Translations under genes and position numbers: made by a program
Shown: positions 7,424-18,749 of the stretch, piece by piece
How positions within the stretch are numbered: position 1 is the first letter of the stretch
Layout: every line of letters starts with the position of its first letter
The notes under the pieces: generated by a model
The model's database searches: none
What the model saw: the letters and a program-made list of their open reading frames with translations, nothing else
Told to the model about the DNA's origin: nothing
Source: Rubrivivax sp.
GTDB taxonomy: Bacteria > Pseudomonadota > Gammaproteobacteria > Burkholderiales > Burkholderiaceae_C
NCBI GenBank assembly: GCA_020852865.1
Contig: JADYZZ010000060.1
Span: forward strand, 1 to 64,000
Length of the DNA: 64,000 nt
Direction of reading: 5' to 3'

Positions 7424-9199
7424 TCAGGCCGGTGCGGCGCGCGCGGCCAGCCGCTGCAGCGTCGCGGCCAGCTCGGCCAGCGACACGGGCTTCTCGTGCA
7501 GGGTGCAGCGCGGCGGCAGGATCACGCTGCGCGAGCCGGCGCGCCCGCTCAGGATGACCGCCGGCACCTGGAGTTCCCATTTCTGCCGCAGCCCGGCCAG
7601 CACGGCGCGGCCATCGGGAGCGTCGTCGCCGAGGTCGAGATCGAACACGAGCGCGTCGGGGTAGCGCAGCTGGGCGTCGAGCGCCGATTCGAGCTGCGGC
7701 GCCGTCGCGGCGTCGACGACGGCCGCGCCCAGCCCTTCGAGCGCGGTGCGCAGCGCGCCGCGCGGCGCGTCTTCGTCGTCGAGCAGCGCAAGCAGCCAGC
7801 CGTCGAGCCGCCCCGGCGCCGGGCCAGGCGCCGCGGGTGCGGCCGGCGCGGGGCGCCGCAGCGCAGCCGGCACGACGATGCGAAAGCGCGTGCCTCGGCC
7901 GGGCCGGCTGCGCACCGGCGCAATCGCCAGACCGAGCTGGGCGACGAGCCCGCGCACGATCGCCAGCCCCAGGCCGCGCCCGGCGCGCGCGCCGGCGGCC
8001 TCGCGCGGGTCGCTGCCGGCGGCAAGCTGGACATAGGGTTCGAAGACCTCGCCGAGCCTGTCTTGGGGAATGCCGCGGCCGTTGTCGACCACGTCGAGCA
8101 CCAGATCGGGGCCGTGCGGCCGCACCGCCAGCACGACGCGTGAGGGGCCTCGCGCCGGCACGCCGGCGCTGTAGCGCACCGCGTTGCCGGCCAGGTTCTG
8201 CACGATGCGCGTGATCTGGCTGCGGTCGATCCAGATCCAGCTCGCCGCCTGCCGTCCGTGCGTCGTCAGGCGCAGCCGGGTTGGCGCGTGCGTGGCCTGC
8301 AATGCGGCGGCGACGCGCTCGAGCAGCTCGCGCAGGTTCACGGCTTCGGGGTGCGAGGCGAGCATGCCCTGCTCGATCGCGCTGTACTCGCTGAACTGGT
8401 CGAGCATCGCAGCGGCGTCGTCGGCGGCCTGCAGCTGCCGGCGCAGCAGCTCGCGCGCCCGCTCGTCGGTCTCGGCGCGGCCGGCCAGCGTCTCGGCATA
8501 CAGGCGCATCGCCTGCAGCGGCTGGCGCAGGTCGTGGCTGATGCTGGCCAGCAGCCGCGTGCGCGCGCCCTGCGCCTGCTGCAGCAGCCCGCCGCGCGCG
8601 TCGAGGTCGCGGATCAGCGCGTCGCGCTCGGCGAGCGCGGCGACGAGGCGCCGGTCGCCGGCGCGGATATGCTGGCGGTCGATCCAGGCGAACATCGCGA
8701 CGAGCACCGGCGCGACCAGCCACAGCGTCGGATGACCCGACAGCAGCAGGTCCCACCCCGCCGCGGCGAGCGCGACGGCCAGCAGCAGCACGAGGCCGCC
8801 CTGCGCGCGCGTCTGCCAGCCCAGGCTCGCCACGCCCACGAGCAGCAGCAGCACGAGTGCCGGCGCGCTGCCGCCGGCACCCAGGTAGACGCTGCCGAGC
8901 GCCACGCCCGCGGCCATGGCCGCGGCCTCGGCCGCGCGCGGCAGCCAGGCGAGCAGGGCCAGCAGTGCCGCTGCCGCCGCGGCCCAGAGCCAGGCGAGCG
9001 GCGCGCTGCCCAGAGCGGGCCAGTCGAGGCGCCGGCGCAGCCACGCGAGCCCGGCGAAGTCGTACGGCAGCAGCCATCCGAGCCGCGCCTGCAGCGCCAG
9101 CGCGAGCACGCCGAGCGCCACCAGGGCAAGCCCGAAACGCTGGCGCCGCCGCGGCAGCCGATAGGCGATCTGCGCTGCGCTGTCGGCGTCCGCGGCCAT
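7424..9199 (-). CDS. Membrane hybrid sensor histidine kinase
   Basis: 591 residues. Several hydrophobic segments occupy about residues 22-172, with no separate periplasmic sensor domain. A short coiled region follows, then the HisKA box SISHDLRQPLQAM (His222). The HATPase domain shows NLAGNAVRYS (N box), DNGRGIP (G1) and GRGLGLAIVRGL (G2). A C-terminal receiver domain has the acidic pair in LLDDEDAP, the phosphoacceptor in LVFDLDLGDD and the conserved lysine in HEKPVS. The LRQPLQAM type of H box is common in hybrid kinases paired with NarL-type regulators. The ATG at 9199 has a G-rich ribosome-binding site and follows the response-regulator stop by 17 bp. The signal is unknown; control of the neighbouring envelope genes is an inference from adjacency. 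Confidence 0.88.
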   Translation of the reverse strand: MAADADSAAQIAYRLPRRRQRFGLALVALGVLALALQARLGWLLPYDFAGLAWLRRRLDWPALGSAPLAWLWAAAAAALLALLAWLPRAAEAAAMAAGVALGSVYLGAGGSAPALVLLLLVGVASLGWQTRAQGGLVLLLAVALAAAGWDLLLSGHPTLWLVAPVLVAMFAWIDRQHIRAGDRRLVAALAERDALIRDLDARGGLLQQAQGARTRLLASISHDLRQPLQAMRLYAETLAGRAETDERARELLRRQLQAADDAAAMLDQFSEYSAIEQGMLASHPEAVNLRELLERVAAALQATHAPTRLRLTTHGRQAASWIWIDRSQITRIVQNLAGNAVRYSAGVPARGPSRVVLAVRPHGPDLVLDVVDNGRGIPQDRLGEVFEPYVQLAAGSDPREAAGARAGRGLGLAIVRGLVAQLGLAIAPVRSRPGRGTRFRIVVPAALRRPAPAAPAAPGPAPGRLDGWLLALLDDEDAPRGALRTALEGLGAAVVDAATAPQLESALDAQLRYPDALVFDLDLGDDAPDGRAVLAGLRQKWELQVPAVILSGRAGSRSVILPPRCTLHEKPVSLAELAATLQRLAARAAPA

Positions 9200-9216
9200 G
9201 GCCCCCCGCAGGCTTT

Positions 9217-9903
9217 TCAGTGCGGCGCGGGCAGCACCGAGGGCACGCGATAGCCCTTCTGGCTGAGCAGCACCAGCAGCTTGGTGCGGTTGGGTGCGCC
9301 CAGCGCCTGCAGCGCGGCCGTGATGTGCTTCTTCACCACGACCTCGGAGCGCTCGAGCAGCCGCGCGATCTCCTTGTTGCGCAGGCCCTGCACGACGTAG
9401 CCCAGCACCTCGATCTGGCGTTCGGTGAGCCCGAGCGCGGCGAGCGTGGCGAGCTCGCGCCCGCCGGGCGCCGGCGGCGCCGCCAGGCCGCCCGAGACCG
9501 AGCGCGGCAGATGGATGCGGCGCTCGACGAGCACACCGGTGAGCGCATCGCGCAGCTCGGCCGGCGACGCCGCCTTCGAGATGAAGCCCATCGCGCCGGC
9601 GTCGAGCGCGGCGAGCACGGTGTCGCGGTCGTCCTGCGCCGACAGGATGACCACCGGCACGTAGGGGAAGTCCTCGCGCAGCCGGCGCAGCCCGACCAGG
9701 CCGTGCACATCCGACAGCGTGAGGTCGAGCAGCACGAGGTCGAAGCGGCCCGCGCCCTGCAGCGTCTGCACGGTTTCGGCCAGCGAGCCGGCCAGGTGCA
9801 CGCGCAACTGCGGCAGCACTTCGCCCAGCAGCAGCTGCAGGCCGTGGCGCACCAGGCCGTGGTCGTCGGCGAGCAGGACCGAACCGTGGGGATGGGGGGT
9901 CAT
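9217..9903 (-). CDS. NarL/FixJ-family response regulator
   Basis: 228 residues with an N-terminal receiver (VLLADDHGLVRHGLQ; phosphoacceptor Asp60 in LVLLDLTLSD; conserved Thr/Ser and Lys in VVILSAQDD and GFISKAAS) and a C-terminal LuxR-type HTH (GLTERQIEVLGYVVQG, then LRNKEIARLL). It lies directly upstream of the hybrid kinase on the same strand and is almost certainly its partner. The 247 bp between it and the plus-strand OmpA-like gene at 10151 should hold the divergent promoters; nothing more specific was seen there. Confidence 0.9.
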   Translation of the reverse strand: MTPHPHGSVLLADDHGLVRHGLQLLLGEVLPQLRVHLAGSLAETVQTLQGAGRFDLVLLDLTLSDVHGLVGLRRLREDFPYVPVVILSAQDDRDTVLAALDAGAMGFISKAASPAELRDALTGVLVERRIHLPRSVSGGLAAPPAPGGRELATLAALGLTERQIEVLGYVVQGLRNKEIARLLERSEVVVKKHITAALQALGAPNRTKLLVLLSQKGYRVPSVLPAPH

Positions 9904-10150
9904 GAGGCTGATGTCGCGCCGCCGGCCGGCGCCGCAGGGCGCGCGCAGGCGGGCAAGGTATCACGGAGCGGCGGCGCCAGCTATACCTCGGGCTCCTCGA
10001 CGCCCGGCCGGCCGGCTGGCCCAATGGCGGCACCGGCAGGGCGTGGCTTGCTGCGCATCCTGCCGGTGGCCGGGCGCCGCCGCCCGGCGCGTTCGCCTAC
10101 CATTGACGCCCACGAGCCGCGAGGCTCACCGTTTGCGAAGAGGTACCGCC

Positions 10151-10747
10151 ATGAAGATCGCCACCCGAGTCGTACTTGCGTTGCTCGGCGCGCTGCTGGC
10201 CGGCACCGGATTCGCGCAGGAGAAGGTCCTGCGCGAAGGCCAGGTCACCGAGCGCGCACTCGTCGATGCGCTGGCGCCGCCCGCCGCCGCGGCCTCCGCC
10301 GCCGAGGAACCGATGCGCATGCGCAGCTTCCGCCCGACGGTGCGTCCGGCGGCGGTGGCCGGCGCCACCGCGGCCGCGGGGGCTGCCGCCGCCGCACCGC
10401 AGGGCGGGCGCGCCTCGATCCTCGTCACCTTCGTCACCGATTCGGCCGAGCTCACCGGGCGCGCCAAGAGCGCACTCGACGTGCTGGCCAACGCGATGAA
10501 GTCCGAACGCCTGGCCGGCGTGCGCTTCACGATCGAGGGCCACGCCGACCCGCGCGGCGGCGAGGAATACAACCAGAGGCTCTCGACCGCGCGCGCCGAG
10601 ACCGTGCGCCAGTACCTGATCGGCCACGCCGGCCTGCCCGCCGAACGGCTCGACGCCGTCGGCAAGGGCTCGAGCGAGCTGCTCAACAAGAACGACGTCA
10701 CGGCACCCGAGAACCGCCGCGTCACGATCGTCTCGAAGGCGAACTGA
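10151..10747 (+). CDS. OmpA-family protein, second copy
   Basis: 198 residues with a signal peptide (MKIATRVVLALLGALLAGTG, cleaved near FAQ-EK), an Ala-rich linker and an OmpA_C domain: ILVTFVTDSAEL, FTIEGHADPRGG and ENRRVTIV. Domain layout and length match the minus-strand OmpA protein at 6100-6699, but the sequences differ. The ATG was chosen because a hydrophobic signal follows directly. It is divergent from the response regulator and may belong to its regulon. Confidence 0.85.
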   Translation: MKIATRVVLALLGALLAGTGFAQEKVLREGQVTERALVDALAPPAAAASAAEEPMRMRSFRPTVRPAAVAGATAAAGAAAAAPQGGRASILVTFVTDSAELTGRAKSALDVLANAMKSERLAGVRFTIEGHADPRGGEEYNQRLSTARAETVRQYLIGHAGLPAERLDAVGKGSSELLNKNDVTAPENRRVTIVSKAN

Positions 10748-10822
10748 GCGGCGTGATCGCGCCCCTGTGAGCCAGGCCTTCGGGCCCGGCGCGGGGCCCC
10801 GGGCCGCGCGCCGCGCCCGGTT

Positions 10823-12880
10823 TCAGCCGGCCGCGGCGCGCTGCCGGGCGAAGTCGACGAACCAGTCGATGCTCGCCGCGTCGGCCATGGCGTCGCGGTT
10901 GAGCACGCGCGCGGGGTCGGCGCCGAGCAGCAGCTTCTTGACCGGCAGCTCCATCTTCTTGCCCGAGAGCGTGCGCGGGATCGCGCGCACCTGGAACACC
11001 TCGTTGGGCACATGGTGCGCCGAGAGCGCGGCGCGGATCGCGGCCTTCAGGCGCGCTTGGAGCGCGGCGTCGAGCACGACGCCCTCGCGCAGCACGACGA
11101 ACAGCGGCATCCAGCTCGCACGGCCGAGGTACTCGAGGTCGACCACCAGGCTGTCGAGCACCTCGGGCAGCGCCTCCGCCGCGCGGTACAGCTCGGCCGT
11201 GCCCATGCGGATGCCGTGGCGGTTGATCGTGGCGTCGCTGCGGCCGTAGATGACGGCGCCGACGGCCCGGCCCTGGCCCGGGAAATCGTGCGGCACAAGC
11301 CGGATCCAGTCGCCGTGGCGCCAGACGCCGGGGAACATGTCGAAGTAGCTCTCGAGGTAGCGGCGGTTGCCCTCGTCGCCCCAGAAATACAGCGGCATCG
11401 AGGGCAGCGGCTGCGTGCACACGAGCTCGCCCACCTCGCCCAGCAGCGGCCGGCCGTCCTCGCTCCAGGCCTCGACCGCCGCGCCCAGGCAGCGGCATTG
11501 CATCTCGCCCTTGACCACGGGCAACAGCGGGTGGCCGGCGACGAAGGCGCCGGCAAAGTCGGTGCCGCCGCTGATCGGGGCGATCCAGATGTCGCGCCCG
11601 CCCGGCTTGGGCAGGTGGTCCCAGATCCACTGGTAGCACTCCTCGGACAGCGGCGAGCCGGTGGAGCCGACGGCGCGCAGGCGCGTGAGCGCGGCCTCGC
11701 GCAGCGGCTCGACGCCGGCTTTCAGGCAGCTCGCGAAGAAGGCGGCACCGGCGCCGAACCAGCTGACCCCGGCCGCGCCGACGAAACGCCAGAGCACGCC
11801 CCAGTCGGCCGGCCTGCCGCTGGCCGGCGCCGGCCCGCCGGGGCTGCCGTCGTACAGGCAGATCGTGGTGCCGCCCAGCAGCGCGCCGGCCTGCAGGTTC
11901 CACATGATCCAGCCGGTGGTGGCGAACCAGTGGAAGCGCTCGCCGCTCACCGCAGAGGCCGCGACATCGTTGTGCAGCACCATGCCCTTGAGGAATTCGA
12001 GCATCACGCCGCCGTGACCGTGCACGATCGCCTTGGGCAGGCCGGTGGTGCCGCTCGAGTAGACGATCCACAGCGGGTGCTCGAAGGGCACCCATTCGGG
12101 CTGCCAGTCGGCTGCCGGCGATCCGGCGATGCAGTCGGCCCAGGCATGCGCCGCGCGCCCGGGCGCCGCGAACGCCTCGGGCGCGAGCGCGGGGTCGAGC
12201 TCGGCGTGCAGCACCACATGGCGCAGCGTCGGCAGCGCGGCCAGCACCTCGTGCAGCACGGCGCGCCGGTCGTGCGCGACGCCGCCCCAGGTCTGGCCGT
12301 CGACGCAGACGAGCACCTTCGGTTCGATCTGGCGGAAGCGGTCGAGCACCGCCACCGGACCCATGTCGGGCGAGCACACCGACCAGATCGCGCCCACGCT
12401 GGCGCTGCCGAGCAGGGCCACCACGGCCTGCGGCGCGTTGGGCAGGAAGGCGACGACGCGATCGCCGCGCCCGACGCCCATCGCGCGCAAGGCGGCGGCG
12501 AAGGCGCCGACCCGGCGGCGCAGCTCGGGCCAGCCGATCTCGGCGGGCGCGGCCATGCGCTCGTTCTGGTACACGATGGCCGGCTGCCCGGCCGCATGCG
12601 CGGCGTCGGCGTGACGCAGCGCCTGGCGCGCGAAGTTCACCTGCGCGCCGGGGAACCAGCGCGCCCCGGGCATCACCGGCGCTTCGAGCACGCAGCGCCA
12701 GGGCGTCGGCGATTCGATCGCGAAGAAGCGCCACAGCGAGGACCAGAAGGCGTCGAGCTCGCTCGTGCTCCAGCGCCACAGCGCCTCGTAGTCGGCGAAG
12801 GCGAGGCCGCACTCGGCGCGCAGCCAGTCCTGGTAGGCGGCGATGCCGGCCGGGCGCGCGCCCATCGCGGTGCCCGTCAT
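10823..12880 (-). CDS. Acetoacetyl-CoA synthetase (acetoacetate-CoA ligase)
   Basis: 685-residue ANL-superfamily ligase forming acetoacetyl-CoA from acetoacetate, ATP and CoA. Seen are the acetyl-CoA-synthetase N-terminal domain, the P-loop-like YSSGTTGLPKAIVHGHGG, the block WFATTGWIMWN, YGRSDATINRHGIRMGT near the hinge, and a C-terminal GKKMELPVKKLL containing the adenylation-step lysine. WYQ/SGGTDF-type blocks and total length fit the acetoacetate branch rather than acetate Acs. The start codon overlaps the stop of the binding-protein gene (ATGA at 12877-12880), so the two are translationally coupled even though their functions seem unrelated. Confidence 0.85.
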   Translation of the reverse strand: MTGTAMGARPAGIAAYQDWLRAECGLAFADYEALWRWSTSELDAFWSSLWRFFAIESPTPWRCVLEAPVMPGARWFPGAQVNFARQALRHADAAHAAGQPAIVYQNERMAAPAEIGWPELRRRVGAFAAALRAMGVGRGDRVVAFLPNAPQAVVALLGSASVGAIWSVCSPDMGPVAVLDRFRQIEPKVLVCVDGQTWGGVAHDRRAVLHEVLAALPTLRHVVLHAELDPALAPEAFAAPGRAAHAWADCIAGSPAADWQPEWVPFEHPLWIVYSSGTTGLPKAIVHGHGGVMLEFLKGMVLHNDVAASAVSGERFHWFATTGWIMWNLQAGALLGGTTICLYDGSPGGPAPASGRPADWGVLWRFVGAAGVSWFGAGAAFFASCLKAGVEPLREAALTRLRAVGSTGSPLSEECYQWIWDHLPKPGGRDIWIAPISGGTDFAGAFVAGHPLLPVVKGEMQCRCLGAAVEAWSEDGRPLLGEVGELVCTQPLPSMPLYFWGDEGNRRYLESYFDMFPGVWRHGDWIRLVPHDFPGQGRAVGAVIYGRSDATINRHGIRMGTAELYRAAEALPEVLDSLVVDLEYLGRASWMPLFVVLREGVVLDAALQARLKAAIRAALSAHHVPNEVFQVRAIPRTLSGKKMELPVKKLLLGADPARVLNRDAMADAASIDWFVDFARQRAAAG

Positions 12881-14736
12881 GCCGCCGCGGCCCCGCGCTG
12901 TTCGCGCCCGGCCAGGTCGATGTCGATGTACTTCCAGAACTCGCGCACGAAGATGTTGCGGTGATAGCCCAGCACCCAGGGCTGCGTGAGGTCGGTGAAG
13001 ACGCGGTGCACGTGGATCTTGTAGGGCATGTAGGCGATCATGAGCTTGGCCGCCTCGGTCATCACGGCCTGCCTTTCGGGCGTGTCGGCCATCTCGCGCT
13101 GGCGCTCGTACAGCGCGTTGAAGGCGGGCAGGTCGAAGCGCGCGTGGTTGGCCTGGCCCTTGTTCGGCCCGTAGCCGAGCGCGAGGAAGGTGTCGGCGTC
13201 GGGCGCGCCGGCGCTCCAGCCCACGCCCCACATCATCAGCTTGCCGGCACGGCTGGCCTTGAGGTTCTCGGGCCACTTCGCGGTCTTGAACTCGATGCGG
13301 ATGCCGATCGCGTCCATGTTCTGCTTCCACTGCTCGATCAGCTGGCGGCTCGCCTGGTCGGGGCTGGTGGCGTATTCGAGCACGAGCGGCGCGCCGTCGG
13401 GCTGCTCGCGCCAGCCGTCGCCGTTGCGGTCGACGTAGCCGTACAGGTCGAGCAGCGCCTTGGCGCGCGCGCGGCTGAAGTCGCTCATCTCGCTCTTGAA
13501 CTTCGGGTCGTAGCCCCAGGTCTCGGGCGCGAGCGGCCCCTGTCCCGGGATCGCCTGGCCGCGGCGCACCAGACGGATCTCGCGCTCGACGTCCACCGCC
13601 AGCGCGATCGCGCGGCGCAGCGCTACCTTGGCCGGCGTGTAGCCGCCCACCAGCGGGTGCTCCATCGCGAAGTAGCTCACGGCGACGTCGGCGCGCGGAT
13701 AGCGCACCATGCGGATGCCCTTCTTCGCGAGGTTGGGGGCGAGCCGGTTGTTCGGGAAGGCCACGGGCGCGAACTCGGCCGGCACGTTCTCGGCGATGTC
13801 CTGCTCCTCGTTGAGGAAGGACAGCCAGCGCGGCTGCGGCTCCTCGATCACCGAGATCACGACCTCGTCGACGAAGGGCAGCCGGCGGCCGTTGAACTGC
13901 GCGGCCACCCCGGCCAGCCGGGCGTCGCCGGCCGGCGGCTGCTCGGCGTAGCGCACTTCGCGGTAGCCCGGGTTCTTCGCCAGCACGATGCGCGAGCTGC
14001 GCTTCCAGTCCTTCAGGCGATAGGGCCCGGTGCCCACCGGATGCTCGCCGACATGGTCGCCCCAGGCCTCGACCACCTCGCGCGCCAGGGCGCCGGTGAA
14101 CGAGCCGTCGGCGAAGTTGTAGAGGAAGCGCGGCGAAGGCGTGCCGAGCCGGATCTCGAAGGTGTAGCGGTCGAGCACGCGCAGGCCTTCCACCGGCGCG
14201 TCGTAGTCGAAGGGCCGGCGGGCGTCGAGCAGGCGCCGGCGCAGCTCGGACAGCCCGAGGATCTTCGCGTTCTCGAGCACGTACAGCCCGCCGCTCTTCC
14301 AGCGCGGGTCGTAGTGGCGCTTGATCGAGTAGACGTAGTCCGCGGCCGTGAGTTCGCGTCGCGCGCCCTTGAACACCGGGTCGTCGGCGAAGTGGATGCC
14401 GGGCCGGATGCGGAACGTGAAGGTCCTGAAGTCGGGCGCGACCTCGGGCATCGCCGCTGCGGTGTTGGGCCGCAGGCGCGCCGGGCGCGCGAGGAATTCG
14501 TACTCGAGCGGCGCGTCGAAGATGCCGGCGACGATGGTGCGCGAGTACAGGTCGGTGATCTGCGCCGGATCGAAGCTCGTCTCGGCGATCGGGAAGGCGT
14601 AGCGCAGCACCTTGGGCGCGCCGGCGCCCTGCGGCGCAGCGGCGGCGAGCGCGGGCAGCGCCTGGCCGCCGAGCGCGAGCGCGCCGGCGGCGAGCAGCGC
14701 GCGGCGCTGCACGGAATCGGGGCTGGAATCGTCCAT
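12877..14736 (-). CDS. ABC transporter substrate-binding protein, family 5 (peptide/nickel type)
   Basis: 619-residue periplasmic binding protein. The N-terminus has paired arginines before a hydrophobic stretch (QRRALLAAGALALGGQALP), consistent with Tat or Sec export. Family-5 features are PEVAPDFRTFTFRIRPGIHF, GTGPYRLKDW and a C-terminal lobe with DPKFKSEM and YKIHVHRVFTDL. The start at 14736 has a good AGGAG ribosome-binding site. It diverges from the permease/ATPase genes at 14963-18749 across 226 bp that should contain both promoters, and presumably delivers substrate to them. Confidence 0.88.
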   Translation of the reverse strand: MDDSSPDSVQRRALLAAGALALGGQALPALAAAAPQGAGAPKVLRYAFPIAETSFDPAQITDLYSRTIVAGIFDAPLEYEFLARPARLRPNTAAAMPEVAPDFRTFTFRIRPGIHFADDPVFKGARRELTAADYVYSIKRHYDPRWKSGGLYVLENAKILGLSELRRRLLDARRPFDYDAPVEGLRVLDRYTFEIRLGTPSPRFLYNFADGSFTGALAREVVEAWGDHVGEHPVGTGPYRLKDWKRSSRIVLAKNPGYREVRYAEQPPAGDARLAGVAAQFNGRRLPFVDEVVISVIEEPQPRWLSFLNEEQDIAENVPAEFAPVAFPNNRLAPNLAKKGIRMVRYPRADVAVSYFAMEHPLVGGYTPAKVALRRAIALAVDVEREIRLVRRGQAIPGQGPLAPETWGYDPKFKSEMSDFSRARAKALLDLYGYVDRNGDGWREQPDGAPLVLEYATSPDQASRQLIEQWKQNMDAIGIRIEFKTAKWPENLKASRAGKLMMWGVGWSAGAPDADTFLALGYGPNKGQANHARFDLPAFNALYERQREMADTPERQAVMTEAAKLMIAYMPYKIHVHRVFTDLTQPWVLGYHRNIFVREFWKYIDIDLAGREQRGAAAA

Positions 14737-14962
14737 CGGGTTCGCTCCTGGCGTGGCGCGGATGCCTGCATCGCCGCGAGCCGACAGTCTAGGGCGCCCG
14801 TCGGCACCCGAGGAGGGCTCGCGCCGCGCAGCCGCCCGCGGCCCCTCAGCGCCCCGGTGCGGGGAAAGCCCGCGCCGGCGGGGCGCAGGTGCCCCCCTAC
14901 ACTCGCGCATCCTGAAAACCCCCGGCACCGCCCACGAAGCGGCAGACCGGAGCGCGCAGCCG

Positions 14963-15901
14963 ATGGCGGCCTATCTCATCCGACGACTGTGGCAGATGAT
15001 CCCCACGCTGGCCGGCGTGGTGCTGCTCGTGTTCTTCCTCTTCAAGTACTTCGGCGGCGATCCGGCCGAGCTGCTCGGCGGCCTGAACGCCAGCCCCGAG
15101 CAGGTGGCGGCGATCCGCCGGCAGCTCGGCCTGGACGAGCCGACCTGGTACCAGCTCTGGCTCTTCGTCAAGCAGATCGTCACCTTCGACTGGGGCAAGA
15201 GCTGGGCCACCAACGAGGCGGTGAGCAACCTGTTCGCCACCCGGCTGCCGGCCACGCTGACGGTGATGACGCCGATCCTCGTGCTCGACGTCACGCTCGC
15301 GCTGCCGGTGGCGATGTGGGTCGCGTACCGGCGCGGCAGCCTCACCGACCGCGCGATCACCGTCGCCACCACGGCGGCGCTGTCGATCAGCTTCCTCGTC
15401 TACGTGATCGTCGGCCAGTACGTCTTCGGCTTCCAGCTCGGCTGGTTCCCGGTGCAGGGCTGGAGCGACAGCACGCTCACCAACCTGGCGCGTTACGTGC
15501 CGCTGCCGGTGATGCTGGCGGTGGCGGTGGGCATCGCGCCGCAGACGCGCCTGTACCGCAGCTTCCTGCTCGACGAGCTCGGCCACGACTACGTGCGCAC
15601 CGCACGCGCCAAGGGCCTGAGCGAAGGCGTGGTGCTGTTCCGCCACGTGCTGCGCAACGCGCTCATCCCGATCCTCACCAACATCGGGCTGCAGTTGCCG
15701 GGCATCTTCGTGGGCAGCTTCCTGATCGAGGTGTTCTTCTCGATTCCCGGCCTGGGCCGCGAGGTGCTGCTGGCCGTCAACCGCAGCGACTTCCCGGTGA
15801 TCCAGGCGGTGACGGTGTATCTGGCCGTGCTGACGATGCTGATCAACCTGGCGACCGACCTCGCGTACAAGCTCGCCGATCCGCGGGTGGTGCTGAAGTG
15901 A
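14963..15901 (+). CDS. ABC transporter permease (DppB-like)
   Basis: 312 residues and six membrane segments, beginning MAAYLIRRLWQMIPTLAGVV, the usual DppB/OppB start. The coupling-helix EAA motif is present (ELGHDYVRTARAKGLSEGVV), and the last helix is followed by LADPRVVLK. It is the first gene of a plus-strand operon; its stop overlaps the GTG start of the second permease (GTGA). A -10-like TACACT at 14898-14903 could serve it, but no good -35 was seen. Confidence 0.9.
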   Translation: MAAYLIRRLWQMIPTLAGVVLLVFFLFKYFGGDPAELLGGLNASPEQVAAIRRQLGLDEPTWYQLWLFVKQIVTFDWGKSWATNEAVSNLFATRLPATLTVMTPILVLDVTLALPVAMWVAYRRGSLTDRAITVATTAALSISFLVYVIVGQYVFGFQLGWFPVQGWSDSTLTNLARYVPLPVMLAVAVGIAPQTRLYRSFLLDELGHDYVRTARAKGLSEGVVLFRHVLRNALIPILTNIGLQLPGIFVGSFLIEVFFSIPGLGREVLLAVNRSDFPVIQAVTVYLAVLTMLINLATDLAYKLADPRVVLK

Positions 15902-16949
15902 GCGCGGTGCTGCCGGCCGCCGCAGGGCGCGGGGAGGCCGCGCCCGCCAGCGAAGGCGTCTGGCATGCGGCCTGGCGGCGCCTGCGCGCCGACCGCGTCG
16001 GCATGGGCTCGCTCGTCGTCGTCGCCGGCTTCGTGCTGCTGATCGCGCTGGCCGCCGCGGGCTGGGTGGCGGCCGACTGGCAGGCCGAGGTCGGCGTGCC
16101 CAACGCGCCGCCCACGCTGCTGGGGCCGCGGCCGGCGGCGGCGGTGGGCGCGATCGAAACGCCCAAGGGCCCCGACGTCGACCTCTCGGCGGTCGACCCG
16201 CTCGCGCCGCGCTACGCCGAGTGGGCGCAGCGCGCCCGCACCTACCAGACGAGCGAGACGCCCCGGCGCGAGACGCTCGCCTTCGGCGGCGACCGCCTCG
16301 GCCGCGACGTGCTGGCCAAGGCCGTCAAGGGCACCGAGATCTCGGTCTTCGTCGGCGTGGCGGCGGCCGTCAGCGCCACGCTGCTGGGCACGCTGCTGGG
16401 CGCCTGCGGCGGCTTCTTCGGCGGCAAGGTGGCCGACTTCCTCGAGTGGCTCTACAACGTCTTCGAGAGCATTCCCAACATCCTGCTGATCTTCGCCTTC
16501 GCCGCGGTGGTGGGGCGCGGCGTGCAGAGCGTCGTCGTCATCCTCGCGCTCACCGGCTGGACCGGGATGTACCGCCAGGTGCGCGCCGAGTTCATGAAGC
16601 ACCGCTCGCGCGAGTACGTGCGCGCGGCCGAGGCCATCGGCGCCGGCGCCGCGAGCCGGATGTTCCGCCACATCCTGCCCAACGTCAGCCATGTCATCCT
16701 CGTGCGCATGAGCTTGCTCGCGGTGGGCTTCATCAAGGCCGAGGTGATCCTGTCGTATCTGGGCCTGGGCGTGCGCGTCGACCAGGTGAGCTGGGGCACC
16801 ATGCTGGCCGAGGCGCAAAGCGAGCTGATCCTCGGCTTCTGGTGGCAGCTCGCGACGGCGACCCTGTTCATGGCGGTGTTCGTGACCGCCTTCTCGCTCA
16901 TGACCGACGCCTGGCGCGACGCACTCGACCCCAAGCTGCGGGGGCTCGA

Positions 16950-16953
<4 letters not shown>
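15898..16953 (+). CDS. ABC transporter permease (DppC-like) with large extracytoplasmic loop
   Basis: 351 residues starting at a GTG that overlaps the upstream TGA. After the first helix (GMGSLVVVAGFVLLIALAAA) comes an unusually long periplasmic segment of about 110 residues, including the IETPKGPDVDLSAVDPLAPR region, before DRLGRDVLAKAV. Then come the remaining helices and the EAA loop (EYVRAAEAIGAGAASRMFRH). The C-terminus is DALDPKLRGLE, typical of DppC. The extended loop is seen in some subfamilies (YejE-like) and may contact the binding protein. Confidence 0.9.

Positions 16954-18745
<1,792 letters not shown>

Positions 18746-18749
<4 letters not shown>

Noticed and set aside
6696-9077. 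Minus-strand open frame joining the exported protein to a long N-terminal extension across the histidine kinase
   Set aside because: The extension is a different frame of the kinase gene and has no signal peptide or domain; the exported protein's own signal peptide defines its start.
14737-14962. Candidate promoter for the permease operon (TACACT at 14898)
   Set aside because: No acceptable -35 hexamer at 16-18 bp was found, so it is mentioned only under the permease and not listed as a site.
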